Source: Scolanthus callimorphus
Lineage: Eukaryota; Cnidaria; Anthozoa; Actiniaria; Edwardsiidae
Direction: 5' to 3'
NCBI GenBank assembly: GCA_033964015.1
Contig: CM066924.1
Span: 5,128,251 to 5,192,250, forward strand
Length of the DNA: 64,000 nt
The notes under the pieces were generated by a model. The model was not told the DNA's origin. It saw only the letters and a program-made list of their open reading frames with translations, and made no database searches. Below are positions 56,401-64,000 of this stretch, in pieces; positions within the stretch are counted from its first letter, which is position 1, and each line of letters starts with the position of its first letter. Both the position numbers and the translations under genes were made by a program.

Positions 56401-59400
56401 GAACACCTGAAATATGCCGGGTCATGTTTATCAGCAATTAACTCGTCCAAATTCATAAATTTGCAAACCACATGTTATTCCAGACATTCATAAACCACAT
56501 TCCAGACAATGTATTTCAGGCGCTCGAAGTTTTCGTAGCCTTACTGTAATGTCTGTGCCCCAATGGAGGTATTCTGCCAAAATGGCCATCAAACCTATAA
56601 TGCAATGAAGTGCTGTACATTTTTTCAACTAATGGTATATGTTTGCATTACTGTTTCTTAGAACGAAGATGTTGGTGATGAGTCTGGTGATGCCATTGTA
56701 TTAGAGGAATCAGATGAACTCACAAAACAGCCGAAAAAAATGACACCAACTTCTGATGAGTCCGTTGTTGAGCCCACAAAGTAGCCAAAACATCTGCTGG
56801 TATAATAATCAAAGCAGTAACTAGGAGCTCTACAATACAGAGAGGGGGTGATATTGTTAAACTGTTGAGAGACAGTTTCAAAGTGAGTAGCAGTTATTGT
56901 AGCAGTTGAAAAAATTGACCTTTACAGCATGAAAAGCAATAGAAAACTGTTATTTACCAATTAGCTGCAGTGTTCACCTGAGAGGACGTTTATATTTTGC
57001 TTGGATTCTTGTAACTTTCCTTAAGTTGATTATCAGGTGGTATTGATAGTACTCATTCATTAAAATATGTAGAGAGCATACTTGTCATGGTTTTTTTTAT
57101 TGTCAGCAATCAAAAAAGGCTCTGGGAAATCTGCTTTAATTTGTTTGGACAGAAAATACCCCATCTCTTGGAATTCATTAGGACAGAAAAATCCCAGCTC
57201 TGGGAATTCATTGGGACAGAAAAATCCCAGCTCTGGGAATTCATTGGGTCAGAAAAATCCCAGCTACCGGAATTCATTGGGGCAGAAATAAAAACAGTTC
57301 TGGGAATTCATTGGGATAGAAAAATCCCAGCTATGGGAATTCATTGAGACAGAAAAATCCCATCTCTGGGAATTTATTGGGACACAAATATCCCAACTCT
57401 GGGAATTCATTGGGATAGAAAAATCCCAACTCTGGGAATTTATTGGGACACAAATATCCCAACTCTGGGAATTTATTGGGACAGAAATATCCCAACTCTG
57501 GGAATTCATTGGGACAGAAAAATCCCAACTCTGGGAATTCATTGGGACAGAAAAATCCCAACTCTGGGAATTCATTGGGACAGAAAAATCCCAACTCTGG
57601 GAACTCATTGGGACAGAAAAATCCCAACTCTGGGAATTCATTGGGACAGAAAAATCACAGCTCTGGGAATATATTGGGACAGAAAAATACGTTTTCTGGG
57701 AATTATTTGGGACAGATACTTCCCAATTCTGGGAATTCACTGGGACAAAAATAATCCCAGGAATGGGAAATTGTTGGGACAGAAAATTCCCAGTTCTGGG
57801 AATTTATTGGGATTTTTTTAACCCAATATTGGTTTTGGTAGCACTTTCCAATTTTGGGTTTTTCCAATAAAATCCCAAAATTTTCACAAAATAAACCCAG
57901 AAATGGAAATCCAGAATTTTTCCTGTGTTTTCAACCAACCCCAAAACCTCTATGGTTATTGAACCAACGTGGGTTTAGGGATTGGTCTTTATTCCCCATG
58001 AATTCCTACTATTTACGATGACCAAAGTATGCCTATGGCACAGCCACTTTAACCATGATAGCTTGCTGCACCCAGTTTGAATTGTTCAGGGTCTGTTCAC
58101 TCACCTTTGAAAAAAGATCGAGCTTGACTAACAATGCAAGGAAATTTAGAACAAATTGGTTTTTGTTCTCCCTCCAACAGTTATCCATTTGAAGGTACAG
58201 AACTTCTGGCAGGTTTTCACCCATGCTCTTTAGCTCCAAAAGGATAATGTTGATTGTGAGGTTAGCATCATGAGGGTACTGGAATAAGTCAAAATAACCC
58301 TTGGGCTGTCTGCCATGGTTCAGCACCCCAGTCAGATGAGTTCGCAACTGCCTTGCATTTGCATATGCATGAGCTGTTGTCATCAGACGTGGCAAAAGAA
58401 GTTTTGCTTGATCCATCCCGTCTTGGGCAATGCAGGCATATTGCCCTGGGTACCGCTTTGCTTTGTCTCTATGGTGATAGTACACCTTCCGTTCTTTCCT
58501 GCATTCATTGTATGGAAACATAACAACACTTAATGTCACAATGTGATAACATTTTGTAACTCAGTTCAGTACCGTATTGTGTGGCTCCACAAATTATCCA
58601 TACGCCTCTACGGAAGGGATTGGAAATACCGGAGGGGTGGGGGATTCAATTTACCTGAACTTTTCCATTAGATACCATATTTTTCTTCAGAAATTCGTGG
58701 GGGGCATGGGTCACCTTTTAACACCTTTCCTTTGAGGAAGTATGGACATTAATTTCTGGAAACACACATTTGGCACAGAGATTCAAGAATTCAAATATGC
58801 ATGTGTAGTTTGTGTCTGGCTTTGATTGTGAAAAAAAAATTCAATTTGAATTAAAGAAATACCAGAAATAGGCCATTTGCACGATGACGTCATTTGACTA
58901 CAACTACCAGAGAATCCTTTTCAGTTTCTTTTTCTTCAGATCAACAAATTCCTTTATGCATAAGAGCATAATAGCCTACACAATAAGCCACCACGCAAAG
59001 GTTTCTGGTAGTGGTAGTCAACCACGTCATCATGCAAATGTCCTATTACATGCTACCCAAAGGGAAGATGATGGTTGATATATATCCTGCCCCTATTTGC
59101 TGGCCTTGAAGGGAACAGGTTGTTTTAGTATCACCAAACTATTTTGATAAAATAAAGAAATTGTCAATATTGCCAAGAAACGCCCAAACCTCGCACACGT
59201 TGCAAAACAGTGAATATCCTCGAATTATGAGTTTCAGGAACCAATCCGAATGCATGGAATCAGATGTCTATTTTAGAGCACAGACAGCTTGCTATAAAAT
59301 TATTTTACAAAAAATAGAAAGGGTTTAGGATGGAAAGCCTAGGAAATATATTTATTTTTTGTTTGAATGTCAAATTTGGAACTAGCAGTGAGAGCAATGT

Positions 59401-61760
59401 CTATATTATATATCGTGTGGTTCCAGAAAATATCCATCCCCCCAAAAAATGTTGATTTCTGAATAAGCAATTGTTCACACCAGAGTAATTATTAGATTAC
59501 AAAATTTTCAATATTTAGTTGATATCAACATTTGACCATTTAACATTTTTAATATTGAGTTGAAAATTGCGTTTTTGGATTGAATAATATTTATTTAATA
59601 ATAATAATAATTTTTATTATTGTGGTCTTCGTTCCGGAGTAGTCACACTGTTTATGAAGGAGCCTGGATTTCTTTTGGTTGGGACTACGTATTGAGTGTT
59701 ATAAAATGTATACTTACATTTGCAAGTCATTGTGAAAATTAAATAGGTCATCCAGATACTTCCGGACCTCCTTATCTCTTGCTTTTCGTTTTTCCTCTCC
59801 TAGTATGGTGCAGTAATCGCAACGTGTGAAGCGGTTGACCTACAAATAACAATCAAATGCGTTTTACAGAGGTTGAGGACCTATGTAAAATTTTCCAGGG
59901 GGGTTGTATTGGACTCTGGAAATTCCACGGGAGGGGGTTCAAAATTCAAAATTGCAATCAGCCAATACTTAACCATTTCGTAATTTTTTTCGAAAGGCCT
60001 TCTAGTGGGCCTTAGATATTGGGGGGAGGGCAGAGGATAATCAGGGAAGGGGGTTATGTTTCGCGGTTGTTTTGCATTTTAAACAAGAAGGGGGCTTATA
60101 TTTGGGGGAGCTTATAAAAGGGGGACTTATTTTTTGGTATTTTAAGGTAGTTATTACAGGAAATATCCAGACCTCAACTGAGGAATAAAAATTTGAATCT
60201 TCCCCCTCAAAAGTTTGTCAAAAAAAATAGTTCATATTGATTTGTTGATTTCTCTAATCACACATAATTGTAATGCATGTTTTAGGACTCTGAAAACCCC
60301 TTTACAGGTAATACCTTTGGTATTTTGACATGTGGATACACTTTCGTCATCAAGAAGCAAAAGGTGCTGTAGTGAATGCACTCCTCTTCATCCTCCTGCA
60401 GGTCTGTTTTCATGTACCCATACATTATACTGTAATCAAGGTAGCTCGGCAGATGCAAGGCTCCAGTGTCAGGCATCCTATCACCAGTCTGTCAGTGACA
60501 CATATTATGCCATAAATATCTGTTAAATTCCATTGCCAGCAAAGGGAGTAGGGAAATCTGTTCGCCTGACACGACCAAAATTCAGGCCAGAAAACGAGAT
60601 ATGCGTGAGATTTTTTCTCGTCTCATAAGGCGAGCAAGACTTTTTGTCTTGCTCCTTTATCAGCGAGATTCCAACTAATGATATCCTATGGCCTCGTCTG
60701 AGTGGAATTTTGGTTGCATTTTAAGCAGTTTTATCAAATGCCTAAGGTGCAACAGCTTTAATCCCACCCCCACAAAGCAACTTATGAGCCTGCTGTAAAG
60801 CTGTACAAGAGGCCCCAGCCTCCTCCATAAAACACAGGAAACTCAGGAAATTGGCTTTGATATACAAAAATGGGCAAGGGTGTGTCTGCTTTCCCTTCAA
60901 AATAGAAGGATTTTTTTAGAAAAGGCTCCAGTAGTCAATGGGTTAACAACATAAAATCTTTAAATTGTACTTAAGTTACTGAAATACCCGAGAAAAGTAA
61001 GATTCCATCCATGTTTCTGCCATAAGCCTTTTATGTGTGAGGTTCCGACTTCTTGGTGTTTGTAGAGTGCGTACTCCTTCCCTAAAATCACTGAAGGTTT
61101 GCAGAAGTGCTGATTCATTAATCCCAAGAACTTCCTGATACCCTTTACAACAGAGCTTGAATCCACTTAGATAGTATGGAATGGAACAGAGATCGCTACA
61201 TAAAGAAAACAGGAAAACATTTTACTGAATGGCACTGCACATATGATGTTGCTAAGGTACATATACTTTTTTTCTCAAAAGGTGAACAACAATTCAAGCA
61301 ACCACACTCTTGAAGCCATATTCTATTTTAAAATAATAAACATATAATAAATTATCTTATAGTAAGCGCCTTTCCAAAAGAGTTCCTATCAATCTATTTT
61401 GCAAGTTCCTTTTTCTATTTATACAGTAGGTATTCATTTTGCCTGTGCAACCACGGTGGGACTGGACTTCTATGGAAGTACGGTCAACTCCCATTTTGGC
61501 AAACTTCGAACATCGAAACATTCTCACCAGTGAATAGTGAACCTGTGTTGAGTTCACTATTTGCAGTTGGTGTGGTGCCGAGTTGACCGGATACTCTCAT
61601 GACATACCTTTCATTTGATTTTGCATGGGCCCACAGATAATCCAACACTGCCTGCCTTTGTTGAATTTTGCTCTGGTCTTTAAATCCTTTCTTAGAATAA
61701 TCATTTCCAGAAAGTCCATTTGTTCAAGGCACTCTTCTTGGCAGCATTTGGTTTCCTTGA
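47274..61760 (-). CDS. DUF7869-type multi-exon gene (ten exons placed, N-terminus outside)
   Basis: Exons, 5-prime to 3-prime on the minus strand: 61608-61760, 60988-61195, 60315-60488, 59718-59839, 58105-58498, 50724-50785, 49407-49449, 48931-49184, 47512-47876 and 47274-47472 (TAG). All junctions are GT-AG with matching phases. Landmarks: a Cys-rich N-terminal piece; FCFLMTKVYPHVKIPK; a CDYC pair; HHRDKAKRYPGQYACIAQDG and FDLFQYPHDANLTINI; YLQMDNCWRENKN; FLMVGHTHEAVDQLF. These are the family's hallmark motifs; Asp/Asn/His conservation recalls an RNase H-like fold, but the function is unknown. Exons 61608-61760 and 49407-49449 each need one extra base to keep frame. The family is abundant in cnidarians and may be transposon-derived. 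The 7.3-kb intron 50786-58104 holds satellites and an opposing gene. Confidence 0.75.
47512..47876 (-). CDS. DUF7869-type gene, penultimate exon
   Basis: Acceptor GCTAATAG, donor AG|GTATGT. Encodes a charged C-terminal region with FASRVFAQEHREAWDDLL and an acidic EEEEADR segment. Confidence 0.65.
47941..48402. mobile_element. ~460-bp MITE with TACAGTAAAAATCCGCATAA ends
   Basis: Inverted ends (right end TTTATGCGGGTTTTTACTGTA), in the intron between exons 47512 and 48931. AAGAAC..TCAGGCTGA motifs repeat inside. Same family as 24029-24472. Confidence 0.85.
48931..49184 (-). CDS. DUF7869-type gene exon
   Basis: 254 nt, phase 1 in and phase 0 out. Encodes LVDRVYDVKKWMSPYSVELH and FKFTKAPSGKVVAQYKNWAS, a conserved block that follows the GHTHE motif in this family. 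Confidence 0.75.
49407..49449 (-). CDS. DUF7869-type gene mini-exon with frame break
   Basis: 43 nt, acceptor TTTTCAAG, donor G|GTATGA. The flanking exon phases require 44 nt; with 43 the frame meets TGA after six codons. The remaining sequence in the expected frame reads LLKNNTRTLE. The break is at a CCGC-C run near 49438. Confidence 0.55.
50724..50785 (-). CDS. DUF7869-type gene exon with GHTHE motif
   Basis: 62 nt, phase 0 in, phase 2 out, acceptor CACCAG and donor AA|GTAAGT. Encodes IKLNFLMVGHTHEAVDQLFN. Confidence 0.8.
50900..51580. other. Intronic sequence, nothing recognised
   Basis: AT-rich; no supported gene. It leads into the satellite at 51590. Confidence 0.5.
51590..53060. repeat. 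~185-bp AT-rich satellite, about eight units
   Basis: TGTTTGTCCATAATTGGGAT recurs near 51700, 51887, 52072, 52256, 52440, 52627, 52834 and 52985. Units contain CCCAATATTGGGAAATTTTA (palindromic CCCAATATTGGG) and AATCCCAAAGTTGTGAAAAT. The last two units are more diverged and change length. Lies in the large intron of the DUF7869-type gene. Confidence 0.9.
53780..54520. other. Intron with ATTCTTGGGGGT repeats
   Basis: 54080-54420 is an inverted-end element: TGGGCTTTGCCATAAAAAAT..GTACCCCCAGGTTGAGGACC and its complement near 54380-54420. Several direct AAGAATTCTTGGGGGT motifs, themselves partly palindromic, lie between the ends. Confidence 0.7.
55581..56157. mobile_element. Foldback element with hammerhead-like motifs
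   Basis: Arms of about 150 bp (55581-55740 and 55998-56157) are inverted copies sharing AGAACTTACTTAAGCTTTCG and GGTAACCTCGCTTGTCATCT in opposite orientation. Each arm carries CTGATGAG, the palindrome GACTGTAGCTACAGTC and GAAAGC in forms close to the hammerhead core: CTGATGAG...GACA at 55730-55757, CTGGTGA...GAAA at 56069-56100 and, on the minus strand, ...GTCGAAAGC at 55637-55675. Lies in an intron of the nested gene. Confidence 0.7.
57146..57800. repeat. 33-bp minisatellite (GGGACAGAAAAATCCCAACT..)
   Basis: About nineteen copies of a unit containing GGGACAGAAAAATCCCA and CTGGGAATTCATTGGG. The unit is 11 codons, so all frames stay open and long repetitive ORFs appear on both strands; none is a supported gene. 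Later units (57660-57830) are diverged. The GGGA..TCCC pairing is shared with the satellite at 51590-53060. Confidence 0.9.
58105..58498 (-). CDS. DUF7869-type gene, core exon
   Basis: 394 nt, completes a split Met codon from 59718-59839 and ends phase 0 (AAAG|GTGAGT). Encodes the core: HHRDKAKRYPGQYACIAQDG, RLRTHLTGVLNHG-like RQLRTHLTGVLNHGRQPKG, FDLFQYPHDANLTINIILLE, YLQMDNCWRENKNQFVLNFL. Intact and the strongest piece of evidence for the family. Confidence 0.9.
58578..58768. mobile_element. 191-bp MITE with TGTGTGGCTCCA ends
   Basis: TGTGTGGCTCCACAAATTAT and its imperfect complement at ATTTCTGGAAACACACA. Single-ended relatives (GTGTGGTTCCAGAAAATATC) lie at 40655 and 59416. Intronic in the DUF7869-type gene. 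Confidence 0.65.
59718..59839 (-). CDS. DUF7869-type gene exon with CDYC
   Basis: 122 nt, acceptor TTTGTAG and donor AT|GTAAGT. Encodes VNRFTRCDYCTILGEEKRKA and a basic-acidic helix up to FNFHNDLQ. Confidence 0.8.
60315..60488 (-). CDS. DUF7869-type gene exon
   Basis: 174 nt, phase 0 at both ends. Encodes TGDRMPDTGALHLPSYLDYS and FCFLMTKVYPHVKIPK. Confidence 0.8.
60988..61195 (-). CDS. DUF7869-type gene exon
   Basis: 208 nt, acceptor TATGTAG, donor CGG|GTATTT. Encodes SGFKLCCKGYQEVLGINESA and LTHKRLMAETWMESYFSR. Confidence 0.75.
61608..61760 (-). CDS. DUF7869-type gene, most upstream exon seen, frame broken
   Basis: 153 nt, acceptor TTCATTTAG, donor AG|GTATGT. The start reads KETKCCQEECLEQM and the end, in the frame that joins the next exon, reads QQRQAVLDYLWAHAKSNE. 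One missing base near 61705-61715 (TTT run) would unite them. No upstream exon or start codon could be placed in 61760-62220. Confidence 0.6.
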
Positions 61761-62221
61761 CTAAATGAAGTAAACATTAGCATACATTGAACAGACTTAA
61801 AATATAATTATTATCATATGGTATGTTTCTATTTAGTTAAGCAATGGAAAATATTTAGTGAGAGAGCACAAAGGTAGCATAAGAGATGCTTGAGACGCAG
61901 CTGAGAGCATGCATTTCTACTGTAGCTACCTGAGCACTCTCCCAGCTATCCAAGTGCAGCTAGAACTGGATGGAGGCACAGCTAAAATATTTTCTATTGC
62001 TTTTTAATAACATAGCCAACACATTTCACACGAATAAAAAAAAGTGTCACGAGCAAACATGGTAAAATAATAAATCAATGAATACATTGCTTAATTTACA
62101 CTCACAGATGAAGTCAACTGGAATGAAACAAATAAACTTTAAAAAAACAAATTTCATAAAGAAAAACTGGAGCGACTGCAGAATACCCCCTCGCACATAG
62201 CTCCACCTTTTCAAAAACTGG

Positions 62222-62634
62222 TCAACTCGTCAACTTGTCAACTCGTCAACTGGTCAACTGGTCAACTCGTCAACGCATCAACTTGTCAACTCGTCAACGC
62301 ATCAACTGTTAACTCGTCAACTGGTCAACGCGTCAACTGGTCAACGCATCAACTTGTCAACTCGTCAACTGGTCAACTGGTCAACGCGTCAACTGGTCAA
62401 CTGGTCAACGCATCAACTTGTCAACTCGTCAACTGGTCAACGCGTCAACTTGTTAACTCGTCAACGCATCAACTCGTCAACTCGTCAACTGGTCAACGCG
62501 TCAACTGGTCAACGCGTCAACTGGTCAACTGGTCAACTGGTCAACGCATCAACTTGTCAACTGGTCAACGCGTCAACTCGTCAACTGGTCAAATGAACTC
62601 TTTAACTTGTCAACGCGTCAACTCGTCAACTTGT
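62222..62634. repeat. 8-bp array (TCAACTSG)n
   Basis: About fifty octamers alternating TCAACTCG, TCAACTGG, TCAACTTG, TCAACGCG and TCAACGCA. The plus-strand 80-codon ORF across it is a product of the 24-bp (8-codon) periodicity. Confidence 0.95.
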
Positions 62635-62635
62635 G

Positions 62636-64000
62636 TATAGAGAACTAGTTCTTTCACGCGCATTTTTAGAACGAGGCTATGTGTATAGTGAACTAGTTCT
62701 CTCGCGTGCATTTGTAGAACGAGGCTATGTGTATAGTGAACTAGTTCTTTCCTGCGCATTAGTAGATGTAGACTGTGTATGAGAACTAGTTTCCTCCAGC
62801 GCATTTATAGAACGAGACTATGTGTATAGCGAACTAGTTCTTTCACGCGCATTTATAGAACGAGGCTATGTATAGTGAGCTAGTTCTTTCAAGACGAAGG
62901 GCAAACGCTCGAAACGTCAGCAAAACACCATTTTTCAACGGCGTTTAACATAAATCTCAACCTTTGGTTGTTGTTGTTCATGTTAGTGAACTAGTTCTTC
63001 GCAGCGCATTTATAGAACAAGGCTATGTGTATACTAAACTAGTTCTTGGCAGCGCTTTTCTAGAATGAGGCTATGTGTATAGTGAACTAGTTCTTTCACG
63101 CGCGTTTGTAGAACAAGACTATGTATATCGTGAGCTAGTTCTTTCCAGCGCGTTTGTAGAACGAGACTATGTGTATAGCGAACTAGTTCTTTCACGCGCA
63201 TTTATAGAACGAGGCTATGTGTATATTGAGCTAGCTCTTTCCAGCGCATTTGTAGAACGAGGCTATGTGTATAGTGAACTAGTTCTTTCCTGCGCATTAG
63301 TAGATGTAGACTGTGTATGAGAACTAGTTTCCTCCAGCGCATTTATAGAACGAGGCTATGTGTATAGAGAACTAGTTCTTTCACGCGCAATTGTAGAACG
63401 AGGCTATGTGTATAGTGAACTAGTTCTTTCCAGCGTAATTGTAGAACGAGGCTTTGTGTATAGTGATCTAGTTCTTTCACGCGCATTTATAGAACGAGGC
63501 TATGTGTATATTGAGCTTGTTCTTTCCATCGCATTTGTAGAACGAGGCTATGTGTATAGTGAACTAGTTCTTTCAAGCGTTATAGAACGAGACTGTGTAT
63601 ATAGTGAGCTAGTTCTTTCAAGCGCATTTATAGAACGAGGCTATGTGTATATTGAGCTAGTTCTTTCCAGCGCATTTGTAGAACGAGGCTATGTGTATAG
63701 TGAACTAGTTCTTTCAAGCGCATTTATACAACGAAGCTACGTGTATATTGAGCTAGTTCTTTACAGCGCATTTGTAGAACGAGGCTATGTGTATAGTGAA
63801 CTAGTTCTTGGCAGCGCTTTTATAGAATGAGGCTATGTGTATAGTGAACTAGTTCTTTCCTGCGCAATTGTAGAACGAGACTGTGTATAGAGAACTAGTT
63901 CTTTCCAGCGCATTTGTAGAACGAGACTATGTGTATAGTGAGCTCTTTCCTGCGCGTTTGTAGAACGAGGCTATGTGTATAGTGAACTAGTTCTTCGCAG
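62636..64000. repeat. 48-bp tandem array running off the window
   Basis: More than 25 units like TATGTGTATAGTGAACTAGT plus TCTTTCACGCGCATTTATAGAACGAGGC. Two interleaved subtypes differ at TTTCACGCGC versus TTTCCAGCGC, suggesting higher-order organisation. The unit is exactly 16 codons and reads open as a repeated ELVLSSAFVERGYVYS in one frame for long stretches. Indels break that frame repeatedly, so I treat it as non-coding. Confidence 0.9.
62890..62985. mobile_element. ~95-bp insertion within the 48-bp array
   Basis: AAGACGAAGGGCAAACGCTCGAAACGTCAG followed by a TTGTTGTTGTTC stretch interrupts the array between two normal units. It is probably the end of a transposon; GAAACGTCAGC-type ends are common in marine invertebrate repeats (recollection, not verified). 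Confidence 0.5.

Larger units (their letters stand above)
53370..56784 (+). pseudogene. Multi-exon gene remains nested in the large intron
   Basis: Splice-bounded plus-strand blocks: an exon ending at 53434 (GCAG|GTATGT), 53530-53772 (acceptor AAATAG, donor AA|GTGAGT), 54525-54741 (TTGCAG, AG|GTAAAC), 55096-55166 (TTCCAG, GG|GTAAGT) and 56662-56784 (CTTAG to TAG). The second encodes NADVIIDLLERVSGATIFKT with KLKKEFGRLLPSK. The third encodes FVQQISEECYVPEASFFADG and DRNMFIFFSV. The last two encode an acidic/Ser-rich C-terminus (SSSDSEREMPPK, NEDVGDESGD) in phase 0. Frames conflict within and between the first three blocks, and the break near 53545 again fits one missing base. Family not recognised; possibly transposon-derived or a real gene in a noisy sequence. 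Confidence 0.45.

Noticed and set aside
57264..57740. 158-codon minus-strand ORF of NSQSWDFSVPM repeats and its overlapping frames
   Set aside because: The 33-bp unit is a multiple of three and lacks stops in several frames on both strands; no splice, promoter or conserved non-repeat part.
62354..62596. ORF reading STRQLVNWSTRQLVN repeats
   Set aside because: Consequence of an 8-bp tandem repeat.
63360..63830. 156-codon ORF of 16-residue repeats in the terminal array
   Set aside because: Produced by the 48-bp period; other units of the same array are frame-broken and no start or non-repeat domain is present.

Overview
The window is eukaryotic and non-coding-rich, most likely from an anthozoan cnidarian (a stony coral or sea anemone). 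The evidence is GT-AG introns with consistent phases, TATA and poly(A) signals, a single-exon rhodopsin-like receptor, a multi-exon gene of the DUF7869 type that is abundant in cnidarians, LINE reverse-transcriptase relics, tRNA-headed SINEs and a very dense population of MITEs and foldback elements. The species assignment is inference. No bacterial operon, rRNA, genuine tRNA or CRISPR array is present.

Layout. 1-1.35 kb is part of an inverted Helentron-like element carrying a 128-bp minisatellite full of CRE and E-box palindromes; a complete copy lies at 32.97-34.49 kb in the opposite orientation, and truncated or solo ends lie at 8.2, 30.75, 39.9 and 41.7 kb. 1.6-2.6 kb is a foldback element with minisatellite arms. 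4.26-5.98 kb (minus) is a broken transposon protein gene with a CXC domain and an inserted MITE. 7-19 kb is layered repeats, palindromes and a decayed secreted-peptide exon. 19.26-25.2 kb (plus) is the most interesting locus: three tandem promoter-plus-signal-peptide exons, followed by three small exons that all start and end in phase 1 and encode an acidic spacer, then a cysteine-rich, strongly cationic terminal exon. The architecture is that of a host-defence peptide precursor. It is bracketed by a direct duplication (12.2-14.6 and 26.4-28.5 kb) and by a roughly 700-bp inverted repeat pair (7.0 and 25.4 kb). 27-34 kb holds a SINE, a MITE with a CTG repeat, a LINE relic and the complete Helentron-like copy. 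37.4-38.3 kb (minus) is a class A GPCR. 42-46 kb holds a second SINE, a LINE scrap, a signal-peptide exon and a 75-bp tandem array.

47.3-61.8 kb (minus) is a DUF7869-type gene for which ten coding exons can be placed with matching splice phases. Its 7.3-kb intron holds a 185-bp satellite, a 33-bp palindromic minisatellite, a foldback element with hammerhead-ribozyme-like motifs, and remains of an oppositely oriented multi-exon gene (53.4-56.8 kb). 62.2-64 kb is two abutting tandem arrays (8-bp and 48-bp units) running off the window.

A cross-cutting observation: several otherwise convincing genes (GPCR, two DUF7869 exons, the terminal exon of the peptide locus and the nested gene) are each interrupted by what looks like one missing base. 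That may reflect assembly error more than pseudogenisation, so the open frames reported here should be read with this in mind.
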